Source: an uncultured Colwellia sp. (lineage in GTDB: Bacteria > Pseudomonadota > Gammaproteobacteria > Enterobacterales > Alteromonadaceae). Taken from it: a DNA stretch of 64,000 bases. The DNA lies in the NCBI GenBank assembly GCA_913063325.1, contig CAJXYE010000015.1:24519-88518 (forward strand). Direction: 5' to 3'. The notes under the pieces were generated by a model. It saw nothing but the letters and a program-made list of their open reading frames with translations, did no database searches and had not been told where the DNA came from. Positions 37,030 through 46,624 of the stretch are shown here, one piece after another. The translations under genes and the position numbers were made by a program. Position 1 is the stretch's first letter. Each line of letters begins with the position of its first letter.

Positions 37030-37686
37030 CTACTGACCAAAAGGGTGTACTTTTGATAGCTCAACGAGTTCGTCTCTGACACTTGATAATTGCTTAGCGT
37101 AAATGGTTAAACTTTTTAAACCAACGAATAAACGTGATTGTACTTGCGAGAATCGACTATCACTTTGTGGCTCCCATGGTTGGGCTAAAAAGTCATCAAC
37201 ATTTTGAACAATGGCATGTAATGGTAACCAAGTAAGGTGACTATTCTTGGCTGCATAACCTTTTAATAATGAAATAGGGTTACTGCCACCACCAGAGGCT
37301 GAAACACCGACAGCAAAAGCAGGTTTGTGACCAAGTGGTAAACCGTTGGCAGAACCATTTGCTGTTAACAGTAATAAATTAACGAGAGCAGGGGGGATCA
37401 TACCGCCCCATTCTGGGGCAATAAACACGACTGCATCACAGGCATATAACTGGCTTAATACCTCATCTTTATTACTCGCTAATGAGGCTGAGTTGTCCAT
37501 GTCTTCTTGAGAAAAATCCTCTCTACTTATGCCGTAGTGGTCTAATAAAAAAGGATATCGTGATAAATCTAATATCGACGAATCAATATCTTGCATGTCA
37601 TCTAATATGTTACTTTGAATATATTTTGCGACATCAAAACTTTTAGATTCATTTCTTTGGCTGCTACTTACAACGAGAATATTCAA
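37030..37686 (-). CDS. NADPH-dependent FMN reductase-family protein
   Basis: Flavodoxin-like oxidoreductase of 218 residues. It begins at a TTG with CTGGAG upstream. MNILVVSSSQRNESKS is the phosphate-binding start of the flavodoxin fold, and FIAPEWGGMIPPALVNLLLL is the conserved flavin-binding region. It may reduce flavin or quinones. It is encoded far from the halogenase, so a link as that enzyme's reductase is only speculation. Confidence 0.88.
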   Translation of the reverse strand: MNILVVSSSQRNESKSFDVAKYIQSNILDDMQDIDSSILDLSRYPFLLDHYGISREDFSQEDMDNSASLASNKDEVLSQLYACDAVVFIAPEWGGMIPPALVNLLLLTANGSANGLPLGHKPAFAVGVSASGGGSNPISLLKGYAAKNSHLTWLPLHAIVQNVDDFLAQPWEPQSDSRFSQVQSRLFVGLKSLTIYAKQLSSVRDELVELSKVHPFGQ

Positions 37687-37747
37687 TTTGTACTCCAGAT
37701 TTACCGATTAATTATCACTAGGTAATTTATTCTATTTAATGGTTTTT

Positions 37748-38149
37748 TTAAGCCGACTTTGAGTCATCACCGACTGTTTTAGTGAAGTTTGAATAATATT
37801 TAAATTCAAGAATATTGCCACTTGGATCTTTGACTATAAATTTCCCTGATTCATCATGTTGGGCTTCATTGGTAATTGTTTCAGCTAAAATAATCTCTAT
37901 CCCATCATTTTTACATTTCTGTACTACCGCTAACCATTCAACTTTCGTCAAAATAGGGCCGAAATGATTAATTATAAAAGCAGGTTGCTTTTCTGAGGCT
38001 TGATGAATAGTAAGTTGGTGACCAAAAAAAATTATGTCAAACCAAGTCTTATTATCTCGACCCAATGAGCAGCCTAAAGTGTCGATGTAAAAAGAGCGAG
38101 CAGACTCTTTATCTGGCACGACAAAAGATAAATGAAAAGCACGAACCAT
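37748..38149 (-). CDS. VOC-family (glyoxalase/bleomycin-resistance-like) protein
   Basis: 133 residues with the paired beta-alpha-beta units of the vicinal-oxygen-chelate fold: AFHLSFVVPDKESARSFYID at the start and KFIVKDPSGNILEFKYY at the end. The first His and last Glu (LEFK) are likely metal ligands. Substrate unknown. Confidence 0.87.
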   Translation of the reverse strand: MVRAFHLSFVVPDKESARSFYIDTLGCSLGRDNKTWFDIIFFGHQLTIHQASEKQPAFIINHFGPILTKVEWLAVVQKCKNDGIEIILAETITNEAQHDESGKFIVKDPSGNILEFKYYSNFTKTVGDDSKSA

Positions 38150-38230
38150 AAATTTTTATCCTAATTGTGGGTAACCAATGTGAGGAACAAATGTAACTAA
38201 CAAGTGTTGGTAAAACTATTGGTAACAATG

Positions 38231-38686
38231 TTATTTGGTTAAACGCTGTTTGCGACAAATTAGATAGCCAAATAAATACAACAGCCCAGCAACAAGCCAG
38301 ACAATACCAACATAAAGCACTATATCACTTACTTTGTTAGGGTGGCGTAGCCAAAATTGTAACGGAAGAATACCGCGAACAATGCATAACGTTGCAATGG
38401 TATAAATCGCATAGTTTACTAAGGGTAATTTATCTAACACCTTACCGCTAAAACCAGCACCCGCTAGCGCATAAAGTCCGAGAACAATAAAAATACCAGA
38501 GGCGAACATAGTCCCTATTGGTGCTAAATACGTACCATTAACTGCCGACTCTACAATTATTGCTGGCGCCATTTGGGCAGCATAACATTGAGGGCCAAAG
38601 TAGATACAAGATAGATGCGCCGCTCCAGTGCCCATGGCGATTAACGCCGCTAACACTAATAGCAATATGCCAATTTTTGATTTCAT
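38231..38686 (-). CDS. Four-helix membrane protein of unknown function
   Basis: 151 residues from ATG 38686, which has GGAG six bases upstream; longer in-frame starts lack such a site. Four hydrophobic helices (near 5-22, 48-67, 83-101 and 118-138) make up most of the protein. The first loop carries two Cys (LSCIYFGPQCY) that could form a disulfide. No family recognised. Confidence 0.75.
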   Translation of the reverse strand: MKSKIGILLLVLAALIAMGTGAAHLSCIYFGPQCYAAQMAPAIIVESAVNGTYLAPIGTMFASGIFIVLGLYALAGAGFSGKVLDKLPLVNYAIYTIATLCIVRGILPLQFWLRHPNKVSDIVLYVGIVWLVAGLLYLFGYLICRKQRLTK

Positions 38687-38844
38687 TGTTAACTCCATTT
38701 TTTGATAAACGGGCAAAAGCACACCCTGTAATGTCGACACTTATCATGAAAGAGTACCGTTTATAATAGGCTGATTTATTAAATCAAATACCTCAATGCA
38801 AGGTTTCAAAGTAAAGCATGTGAACAAATCCACTTCAGCCTGCA

Positions 38845-39882
38845 CTAATAAGCAGGTAAAGGATTTTCATTTCTAGCATCTTCTATATCTTCTTCAGAGG
38901 AAGACTTGCAAGCGTTCGACGTTTGACCACAAGTTCGGCCTCTAATTCGACTGCCTGTAGGAGCACTAAACTTACTTTTGATTTTTCTTAACTGAGCCAG
39001 TTGCGCTGTCATTGCACTTTTAGAATCCATGACGTGATGATTTACTGTAATAATTTCAATATCAAGGGTGGCGTTTAGCTTACTGATAAAGCTTTTTTCT
39101 TCTGCTAAAGCCGCATGAGTGAGTGTTGATGAGTTTTCTTCCATTTCGGTAATTAACGCCTCTAAGCGTTGGCGACTGTCTTTATAGTCTTGTTTTACTA
39201 CTTTTTGATAATAACTAGCTGCTTTATTGATATCCTTTGTAATGAAGTTACCCTGCTGATACATTCTCGCGAGATAATAACTGGCTTCATCAAAGTTACT
39301 CTCACTAGCTTGCTCCAAGTACGTTATGCCTTGTGTGATATTGTTTTGATCAAACTCGGCAAACGCTCTATCAAATAATTCAGGACCATAATTTTTGTCA
39401 GCCAATCTATCTAAGTATTTATTTGCTAGGGATAAATCTTGTTCAACACCAATACCTTTTTGATAGAGTTGCGCCATGATATTAAATGCATGAAGGGAAT
39501 ATTTAGCTGCATTTGAAGAGGTATTATAAGCAGTACGTTTTAGCCAGCTGATCGCCTTGTCGATATCTTGCTCAACACCGTCACCACATAAATAGGCACT
39601 AGCTACAACAAGCTGTGATTTTGCGTCGCCCCAACGACCATATTTTTTTAGTTGAGTAAATTGATTCTTACAGGGGTCAGAAGTACAAATTTTTTGATAA
39701 TTACTAGTTAATACCGCTAGCCTTTGTGTAGGTGTGAGGGGCGCCTGTTGTTGAGAAATGACTTCTGTACTAACGGCAGCCTTCGTTTTGTGCTTTGCTT
39801 CTGCGCTCATAGCAAAAGTGGTTAGTGTTAAACTGATGCCGATCAAAAAAACGATACCGCTAAAAATTCCTTTTAAAAACAT
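38845..39882 (-). CDS. Exported Sel1-repeat protein
   Basis: 345 residues with a signal peptide (GISLTLTTFAMSAEA) and at least three Sel1-like repeats: YLCGDGVEQDIDKAISWLK, LYQKGIGVEQDLSLANKYLD and MYQQGNFITKDINKAASYYQ. Such repeats act as protein-binding scaffolds. Two Cys in the N-terminal region (CTSDPC) and two near the C-terminus (RTCGQTSNAC) may form disulfides in the periplasm. AGGGAG supports the start. Partner unknown. Confidence 0.85.
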   Translation of the reverse strand: MFLKGIFSGIVFLIGISLTLTTFAMSAEAKHKTKAAVSTEVISQQQAPLTPTQRLAVLTSNYQKICTSDPCKNQFTQLKKYGRWGDAKSQLVVASAYLCGDGVEQDIDKAISWLKRTAYNTSSNAAKYSLHAFNIMAQLYQKGIGVEQDLSLANKYLDRLADKNYGPELFDRAFAEFDQNNITQGITYLEQASESNFDEASYYLARMYQQGNFITKDINKAASYYQKVVKQDYKDSRQRLEALITEMEENSSTLTHAALAEEKSFISKLNATLDIEIITVNHHVMDSKSAMTAQLAQLRKIKSKFSAPTGSRIRGRTCGQTSNACKSSSEEDIEDARNENPLPAY

Positions 39883-40021
39883 AAATAACTCCCTGTATTT
39901 GAATGAAGACTCTGTCAGTACTTTATAAACCGATTAAACGTACCTAAGAAAGTGCAGAGATTAACAGGTTTTATGAACGAAAAAATCATGAGAAGTAAAA
40001 CTAAAATGATACAAGATATGT

Positions 40022-40870
40022 CTATTTTATCCCCGTGGTTAGTAACTTGTGTTCAGGGTTAGTCGTCTGTTGTAAATACAGAATAATTTCTTTGTGTGCT
40101 TGGCGAAATGGTTTGTATAAGTGAGATTTTAATTCTTTTTTTACCTGCTGAATCTCAATGCCTTTTATTACGCAAAATAAAGCTAAGCCATAAACCGTTT
40201 CTAACTCAGGCAATGCAGACTGACGATTAAGGTTTTGGTTGTTACACGAGCCACAACCACCTTTAAATTGGTAAGCGGTATTAGAAAAAATAATGCCGAA
40301 ACCCATAAAACAAGCAACTAAATCTATAGTTTGCGGTAATACTTCTTTGCCACCAGGGGGGAGAACGCCATTCTGGTTAACTAAAATCCCTGCCTGTATT
40401 TGCACTAAGTAAGCAATTAAGTCTTGTGGTTGGTTAAGCTGACTTGAGTGAAAAGCAATATCTATTGAAGGCGTTGAAGGTGCTAATTTATCACCTTCAA
40501 CTTTATAACTTATGGCTGTATCTAGAGCTGAGTTAGCATTAGTAGTTACATTGACTTTTTCACCGCGAAGTCTAGATTCAAAAATTAACTGAGGCATTGG
40601 CTTTTGGGTAAATGTTTCAGCTGCCGTCAGTTTAATTGGCCATGATGTCATGCCAGAATACTTTAATGTGTTAGAAAAAATAGTCTCTGCCATTTCTTCG
40701 ACACTTGTTGAACTACCCGGGTAGAATTTATTGTTAGGTAGAATCAACTCACTATTATTTTTAAAAAACTCACCATCAAGTTGCTCTATACACCAAGCGA
40801 AGGTATCAAAAATCCACTCTTTACTTGATTCATCAATGACAGGTTTTGTTTTGAAAAAATTTGATAACAT
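40022..40870 (-). CDS. Conserved-looking protein of unknown function
   Basis: 282 residues, soluble, no signal peptide. A middle region (FHSSQLNQPQDLIAYLVQIQ) precedes a Cys cluster GGCGSCNNQ near residue 210 that could bind a metal; the rest is helical. The pattern reminds me of hypothetical proteins in Shewanella and relatives, but I cannot assign a function. Base composition is like its neighbours. Confidence 0.7.
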   Translation of the reverse strand: MLSNFFKTKPVIDESSKEWIFDTFAWCIEQLDGEFFKNNSELILPNNKFYPGSSTSVEEMAETIFSNTLKYSGMTSWPIKLTAAETFTQKPMPQLIFESRLRGEKVNVTTNANSALDTAISYKVEGDKLAPSTPSIDIAFHSSQLNQPQDLIAYLVQIQAGILVNQNGVLPPGGKEVLPQTIDLVACFMGFGIIFSNTAYQFKGGCGSCNNQNLNRQSALPELETVYGLALFCVIKGIEIQQVKKELKSHLYKPFRQAHKEIILYLQQTTNPEHKLLTTGIK

Positions 40871-40949
40871 TGATGGGTTGCCTTTATTTATGTTTTAGCA
40901 CTTGTTTAGGGGGGGCTTAATGATTGTCTATTAGCTTATGAGCGAGATT

Positions 40950-40993
40950 ATACCCATCACACTTGAAGATGCATCTTCAAGTGTGATGGGTAT
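40950..40993. repeat. 44-base perfect palindrome
   Basis: The 22 bases starting ATACCCATCACACTTGAAGA (40950-40971) are exactly reverse-complemented by 40972-40993, with no loop. It lies in the 343-base gap between divergent genes and has no T-run. It may be a repeat element with ends ATACCC/GGGTAT, or a cruciform-forming site. Confidence 0.95.
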
Positions 40994-41213
40994 TAACATT
41001 ATAAAGGCAGTTGAATTAAGTGCTAGCAAATACTTTACTGATTCGTAGTCAAAAATTAACAGCAGCGTAAATTATTTAATTGTTAAAGTTAGTTGTTAAT
41101 GTTAATTGAGATCAATTGATCAGCATCTATTTGTAAACTGGTGGATATGTTTATTGATTGTTACTTGATTAAAGTTCATATTTACCAGCTGAAATTATTA
41201 TACAGAGCTTCTT

Positions 41214-43364
41214 ATGGTTGAAGAAAAAGTAAAATCGATAATTGATAGTTTATCTAATGCTGCATCGGATGATTTTATTGAAACTATTTGTTTATCATTA
41301 GCTCAGGCCATTAAAGCAGATTTTGTTTTTGTGGCAAAATTAAATCAGGAACATACCACGGCAACAACGTTATCCGTTGCTTCAAAAGGCTCTGTTTTAG
41401 ATAATTTCACCTATGACTTAGAGTCAACCCCCTGTGAAAATGTTAGCGATGGTGCTGTTTGTAGCCTTGTCGAGAATACTCAACAAGCTTATCCGGAAGA
41501 TCAATTACTAGTCGATATGAATATCGCTGGCTATGTTGGTGTGCCATTAAAAAATGCAAAAGATGAAACAGACTCAATCCTCGTTGCTTTATATCACCAG
41601 CCATTTAAAAATGAAAAAGAAGTCACCTCTTTATTTTTATTATTCAGTGGCATGATAAAAAAAGAGATGGAAAAGCAAGAGTTGATTGCTGAATTAAAAA
41701 CCAGAAATGAAATTATTGAAGAAAGTAAAGAAGCTATCGTTGTTTGTGATAAAGATAAAAAAATTACTAGTGTGAACAAAGCTTTTAGCCGTATATCAGG
41801 TTATAGCTTCAAAGAGGTACAAGGGAAAAATCCAAGTATATTCAAGTCAGAACTTAATGATAGAAGTTTATACGTGGATATGTGGCGGAGTATAGATGAT
41901 ACCGGAGCTTGGTCAGGTGAAATTTGGAACAAAAAGAAAAGCGGAGAAATATTTCCCGAGTGGCTTTCAATCAATACTATTTGTGACGAAAATAATGAAA
42001 TTTCACATTACATCGCCTTTTTCTTTGACATAAGTAAACGAAAAGCATCAGAAAGTAAAATTTACAAACAAGCAAATTATGACTTACTTACCGGTGTTGC
42101 CAATCGATTTTTATTTTCTAAAGAAACCTCGCTTGCGATTAACTCGTCAAAGTCAACCCAATCAGCAATACTTCATATGGACTTGGATTTATTTAAAGAA
42201 ATTAATGACGTATACGGCCATGATTTTGGCGACGAGTTATTAATTCAATCCTCTGAACGTTTGCAAAGTTGTGTTGCTGAATCAGATTGTGTGGCGCGAA
42301 TATCAGGAGATGGCTTTGCTATATTACTGAGTAATGCAGATAGTAGTGAAGTAATAGATAATACTGTTACCTGTATTTTAATGGAGTTTAGTAAGCCTTT
42401 TATCATTAAACAAAATATTTTACATTGCACATTAAGTATAGGTATCACCTCATTTTCGAATACTAATGAAGATGCGGGTGAAATAATGAAAAAAGCTGAA
42501 ACAGCCATGTATCATGCAAAAGATAGCGGACGAAACTCATATAGCTACTTTACTCAAGAAATGCAGGATAAAGCTCACTATCGATTAAACTTAAAAAGCC
42601 AACTGACTAAAGCGATCAAAAATAAAGAACTCAGTGTGGTTTATCAACCTGTTGTTTCAATCGCTCACGAAAAAACAACTAAGTTTGAAGCATTAGTACG
42701 TTGGAACAATCAAGGAAAATGGACTTCACCGGTAGAATTTATTCCTCTTGCGGAAGAGTATTCTTTAATTAAGGAGATTGGCGAATTTGTTTTATCTGAG
42801 GCTTGCCGAACATTGAAGAAGCTAAAGTCACAAGGCTTTAGTGATATTGTTTTTAATGTTAATAGATCTGTTTACGAAATACCGTTAAACAAAAATGAAA
42901 ATGATCAGTGGTTATTAATGATCGAGCTTCATGGTTTACAGCCAAGTGATATTTGTTTTGAATTAACCGAAAGTGCTTTAGCCCCTGATAAACGCAACAA
43001 TGAAGTACTGTTTAATCAATTAAGAAGTGCAGGGTGTACTATTGCTTTAGATGACTTTGGTACCGGTTATTCATCATTAAGTTACCTACGCCGTATTCCT
43101 ATTGATTATATAAAAATAGACAGATCATTTATCACTGATATGAGTACAAATCAAAACGATAATATTTTAGTCTCGACCATTATTGCCATGTCTAAAGCGT
43201 TAGGGAAAAAGGTTGTTGCTGAAGGTGTTGAAACAAAAGAGCATCTGCAATTGTTGACAGAGTTAGGCTGCGACTATATTCAAGGTTATTACTTCTCCAA
43301 ACCTTTACCAGAGGAAAAGCTAGTTAGTTTTTTGAATGACTTTTCATATGGTTCATTCAACTAA
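41214..43364 (+). CDS. GAF-PAS-GGDEF-EAL protein, probable cyclic-di-GMP phosphodiesterase
   Basis: 716 soluble residues: GAF (about 15-160), PAS with PAC (about 165-285), GGDEF (about 290-440) and EAL (about 455-710). The cyclase motif reads SGDGF near residue 363 instead of GGDEF, so synthesis is unlikely. The EAL domain keeps its active residues: FEALVRW near 491, ELTES, DDFGTGYSS near 611, and EGVE with QGYYFSKP at the end. It should hydrolyse cyclic di-GMP, perhaps with the degenerate domain as a GTP-binding regulator (known for such proteins). GAF and PAS are likely signal inputs. Confidence 0.93.
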   Translation: MVEEKVKSIIDSLSNAASDDFIETICLSLAQAIKADFVFVAKLNQEHTTATTLSVASKGSVLDNFTYDLESTPCENVSDGAVCSLVENTQQAYPEDQLLVDMNIAGYVGVPLKNAKDETDSILVALYHQPFKNEKEVTSLFLLFSGMIKKEMEKQELIAELKTRNEIIEESKEAIVVCDKDKKITSVNKAFSRISGYSFKEVQGKNPSIFKSELNDRSLYVDMWRSIDDTGAWSGEIWNKKKSGEIFPEWLSINTICDENNEISHYIAFFFDISKRKASESKIYKQANYDLLTGVANRFLFSKETSLAINSSKSTQSAILHMDLDLFKEINDVYGHDFGDELLIQSSERLQSCVAESDCVARISGDGFAILLSNADSSEVIDNTVTCILMEFSKPFIIKQNILHCTLSIGITSFSNTNEDAGEIMKKAETAMYHAKDSGRNSYSYFTQEMQDKAHYRLNLKSQLTKAIKNKELSVVYQPVVSIAHEKTTKFEALVRWNNQGKWTSPVEFIPLAEEYSLIKEIGEFVLSEACRTLKKLKSQGFSDIVFNVNRSVYEIPLNKNENDQWLLMIELHGLQPSDICFELTESALAPDKRNNEVLFNQLRSAGCTIALDDFGTGYSSLSYLRRIPIDYIKIDRSFITDMSTNQNDNILVSTIIAMSKALGKKVVAEGVETKEHLQLLTELGCDYIQGYYFSKPLPEEKLVSFLNDFSYGSFN

Positions 43365-43377
43365 GCAACAAATCGCT

Positions 43378-43488
43378 TAGTGACTAATGCCTTTCTCATC
43401 GTTAATTTTTTTATAACGCTTTTGGGCCGCCGCTTTGTCAGCAACAGACATGGTGGCTTTTTAGATGTACTGGTTGCATTAGTCACTA
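43378..43488. repeat. 111-base segment with 13-base perfect inverted ends
   Basis: TAGTGACTAATGC at 43378-43390 and GCATTAGTCACTA at 43476-43488 enclose 85 bases. On the minus strand the interior holds a 24-codon frame (43377-43451) rich in Ala and Lys with no ribosome site and an in-frame stop four codons upstream. It could be a tiny mobile element or a gene remnant; it sits beside the G+C-rich methyltransferase gene. Confidence 0.55.
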
Positions 43489-43553
43489 CACTCGGAAATG
43501 GCGACTGCTAAGCTAAGTGCTGCTAGGCTTTAAATAAGGCAACCACTGTCATG

Positions 43554-44396
43554 CTATTTTTTCTGCGCACTGACTCCCATCAGATGCTCTACCTTAATTA
43601 CGTTTTTAAAACCGGCGGCTTTTAATCGGCGGATGACACCATCAACAAAGCTGCTGCCTTTTTTTACTACGTGTGGGTTGCCAGTGTAATGAAAAAATCG
43701 TCCGCCTGGACGTAACACACGGTAAATTTCGCGGTAGAATTCTTCGCTATAAAGTTCGCCAGCGAGGGAGAAACGCGGAGGATCGTGAATAACTGAATCG
43801 AAGGAGATGCTTGGCATTGTACCTATAAGCTCATAGCTACTGCCTTGACGTTGCACAATGCCGTCATTGCCCAAGTCTTTTGACCAAGGGTTCTGCGCGC
43901 GCAGTCCCATAACTTCATGGCTCAGTTCTATGGTAAGTACCTCGCTTGCGCCTAGTCGGTGGGCTGCTATGGCCGCATAGCCTAGTCCGCTGCAGCAGTC
44001 TAATACTTTGTCACCTTTTCGTACCGCCTGTTGAGACATTTCGGAAGCGCTGGTAAAGGGATCTGTACCCTTGGATATATGCATTTTAACGCCGCTAATT
44101 TCTAGCAAAGGAGCACCCGCGGTCGGCACTAGCTTGTAGTAGCCAGAGCTGCGGTCTTCCAGTGGTTCCATATCTCCATCGCTGCAGAGGTAGATACGTT
44201 GGGTTTTCTTGACTATTTTTTTTAGTTCGTTAATGGAGACTTGATTGTCTTCGTCTAGGACTAGTCCCTGAGCACTTATGGAAAATTCTTGCTCTGAAAT
44301 ATTCAGATCAGTAGAGATCATCACGCAGGGCAGTCCTTTAGCAATGGCCTCCAGCGCTTGTTTGGCATTTGTTGAATGAAGGTAGTAGCCGAGCAT
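43554..44396 (-). CDS. SAM-dependent methyltransferase, probably acquired
   Basis: 280 residues. The N-terminal part (1-115) is unassigned. The C-terminal Rossmann fold has VLDCCSGLGYAAIAAHRLGA and VLTIEL for SAM binding, and HDPPRFS, a DPP-type motif seen in some N-methyltransferases. Substrate unknown. Two sampled 60-base lines of the gene have 34 and 36 G+C against 23 in a line of thyA, so the composition differs strongly from the neighbours. No ribosome site is visible. It lies between a 13-base inverted repeat and a MITE-like element. Horizontal transfer is the likely explanation. Confidence 0.8.
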   Translation of the reverse strand: MLGYYLHSTNAKQALEAIAKGLPCVMISTDLNISEQEFSISAQGLVLDEDNQVSINELKKIVKKTQRIYLCSDGDMEPLEDRSSGYYKLVPTAGAPLLEISGVKMHISKGTDPFTSASEMSQQAVRKGDKVLDCCSGLGYAAIAAHRLGASEVLTIELSHEVMGLRAQNPWSKDLGNDGIVQRQGSSYELIGTMPSISFDSVIHDPPRFSLAGELYSEEFYREIYRVLRPGGRFFHYTGNPHVVKKGSSFVDGVIRRLKAAGFKNVIKVEHLMGVSAQKK

Positions 44397-44460
44397 ATTA
44401 TAGGTCTATTGGTGAAAAATACTGAGCGCATTATACACGCTTCAGCGCTAGGAACTTACT

Positions 44461-44725
44461 TATACCGAGTTGATTAAGTTCTTTCCCACTCAGCGAGAAT
44501 TAAAAGGCTTAAAGGCAAGGCATTGATTGTTGAGAATGGTTATTCCCTTGTCAAAATCAATAACGCCGCATATAAGCCTTTTAAACTCGCCCTTGGGAGC
44601 TCATTGCTAAACTGATAACGTCACAAAATTAACTAAATATAGAATGACTATGTCTAATAAATGTTGTTTGTTCTAAGCTCATCAATGTAGCTCTGAGTTG
44701 GGAAGAAATTTAATCAAATTTGTAT
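44461..44725. mobile_element. MITE-like repeat, copy A
   Basis: 265 non-coding bases, from TATACCGAGTTGATTAAGTT to AAATTTAATCAAATTTGTAT, with imperfect inverted ends. It matches copy B (57732-58005) over nearly its full length in inverted orientation, with a short indel near the middle. Its right end is the last base of the thyA stop codon. Confidence 0.85.
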
Positions 44726-45576
44726 TACACAGCAAAAGGGTATTTAATTGCGTCGTGGCACTCATAACCTTCTACTTTAAAGTCATCCATGGTTACCCAA
44801 GTTTCAAGATCTTCTAACGATTTGATCTCTGGATTGATGATAAGTTTAGGTAGTGCCAATGGCTGACGCTTTAATTGTACGTTTTGCATCAAATCTAACT
44901 GGTCTTCATAAATATGAGCATTCACTATTTTGTGATATGCCATACCTGCTTTTTTGCCGGTGATTTGCGCCATAATAGCCAAGAAGAAGAATACTTGTAC
45001 TTGGTTAAAGTTAAGCCCAAGTGGCACGTCACATGAACGTTGAAAACTAGTTAAGTGCAGCGTATCGCCCAGTAAAGAAAAGTTATGGGTATGCATACAA
45101 GGTCTTAAACAGCCCATATCAAATTCACCGGGATTATAAAAAGTCATAATCTCAGCGCGATCATCAATGCCATTTTTTAGGTTATCAACAATCTTCTTCA
45201 ATTGGTCAATAGTACCGCCACCAGGCTTAGCCCAAGCGCGAGCTTGCACACCATAAACACGGCCCATATCATCTTCACCTTTACGGTGAGTATTGTTAAG
45301 CCAAGCATCATTTAAGTTAGCGTTTGCATCCCATGTTTTAGTGCCTAATTGTCGAAAATCATTAGCATTGTCATAACCACGAATATAACCAATAAACTCA
45401 GCAATAGCGGACTTAAAAAAGCTTTTACGTGTGGTTATTAAAGGAAACTCGTTATCACCAACATTGTATTGCAAATCAGCATTAATCACGGTTAAACAAC
45501 GTTTACCTGTACGTTCGTTTTCAACCCAAGTACCTTCGTCGATAATTCGTTGACATAAATCTAAATAAGCGCGCAT
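44725..45576 (-). CDS. thyA: Thymidylate synthase
   Basis: Makes dTMP from dUMP with methylene-tetrahydrofolate. 283 residues, the longer form known from Vibrio-type relatives. Visible are FPLITTRK, the catalytic Cys in LRPCMHTH (about residue 160), the dUMP-binding [13 protein letters not shown] and the C-terminal pattern YPFAV. The ATG overlaps the lgt stop by one base (TAATG) and AAAGGA lies inside lgt, so the two are coupled. The MITE-like copy A directly follows the stop. Confidence 0.98.
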   Translation of the reverse strand: MRAYLDLCQRIIDEGTWVENERTGKRCLTVINADLQYNVGDNEFPLITTRKSFFKSAIAEFIGYIRGYDNANDFRQLGTKTWDANANLNDAWLNNTHRKGEDDMGRVYGVQARAWAKPGGGTIDQLKKIVDNLKNGIDDRAEIMTFYNPGEFDMGCLRPCMHTHNFSLLGDTLHLTSFQRSCDVPLGLNFNQVQVFFFLAIMAQITGKKAGMAYHKIVNAHIYEDQLDLMQNVQLKRQPLALPKLIINPEIKSLEDLETWVTMDDFKVEGYECHDAIKYPFAV

Positions 45577-46457
45577 TAACTATTTCCTTTGACTGATTTT
45601 TTATTGGATTTCTTACCCTGAGAGTCACTATTTTGAGTCTTACTCCCTTGGCTAATGGCTGATTTTTGTTGAGATAAATGACCTAAATAAATAATTAATA
45701 TACCCACTAAAATCATAGGAATACTCAATATTTGTCCTTTGGAGATAAAGGTAAAATATAAACCAAGGTGAGCATCTGGCTCACGGAAAAATTCAACAAA
45801 ACTTCTGAAAACACCGTAACCAATGAAAAAACTGCCTGTCGCTAAGCCCAAGCTACGTGGTTTGCGAATAATCACTAACATGATGATAAGCAATACCACG
45901 CCTTCAAGGAAGAATTCATATAACTGTGACGGATGACGTGGTACTTGTAATGGATCTGTAGGGAAAACCATTGCCCAAGGCACATCGGTTTGACGTCCCC
46001 AAAGCTCACTATTAATAAAGTTACCTAAACGCCCCATGCCTAAACCAATAGGCACAAGTGGCACAACAAAATCGCCAACGGCTAAAAAGGATTTTTTGGT
46101 TTTTCGGGCAAAAATAAACGCCGCAAAAATGACCCCTAAGAAACCACCATGAAATGACATGCCGCCTTGCCATATTTCAAATAAATATAAGGGGTCAGAT
46201 AAGAAGTATTCAAACTGGTAAAACAGTACGTAACCAACACGGCCACCGAGAATAACCCCTAAAAAACTATAAAACAATAAGTCGCTAACTTGGTCTCGTG
46301 TCCACAAGCCGTTACTTCTATCAGCGGCCTTGTTTGCCATAAACATAGCGGCAAGAAAGCCAATTAAATACATGGTGCCATACCAACGAAGTGACACTGG
46401 ACCAATACTAAAAATAATTGGATCTATTACCGGAAATTGTAAAAACTTATCTGTCAT
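45576..46457 (-). CDS. lgt: Prolipoprotein diacylglyceryl transferase
   Basis: Inner-membrane enzyme that attaches diacylglyceryl to the lipobox Cys of prolipoproteins, needed for the many lipoproteins encoded in this window. 293 residues with seven predicted helices. The conserved signature [14 protein letters not shown] and [12 protein letters not shown] are present. A Lys/Ser/Asn-rich C-terminal tail of about 30 residues is extra. It is followed by thyA with one base overlap, as in the E. coli operon. Confidence 0.97.
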   Translation of the reverse strand: MTDKFLQFPVIDPIIFSIGPVSLRWYGTMYLIGFLAAMFMANKAADRSNGLWTRDQVSDLLFYSFLGVILGGRVGYVLFYQFEYFLSDPLYLFEIWQGGMSFHGGFLGVIFAAFIFARKTKKSFLAVGDFVVPLVPIGLGMGRLGNFINSELWGRQTDVPWAMVFPTDPLQVPRHPSQLYEFFLEGVVLLIIMLVIIRKPRSLGLATGSFFIGYGVFRSFVEFFREPDAHLGLYFTFISKGQILSIPMILVGILIIYLGHLSQQKSAISQGSKTQNSDSQGKKSNKKSVKGNS

Positions 46458-46624
46458 TGCTTATCCGCTTTCTTAAAGTAGAGAGTTAAAGGTAGAAGGG
46501 TAAAAATTCGAAAAGTAAAATTATTTGTTCATTGCGCGAGATTATACCCTGTTATGGTTAAAAGGCTCATTATTATAGTGCTTCCCTGAAAAGTAATTGC
46601 CGAAAATAAATCAACTAAAGCTTT

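Noticed and set aside
37030..37686. FMN reductase as partner of the flavin halogenase
   Set aside because: It lies about 30 kb away with no shared operator; the functional link has no sequence support.
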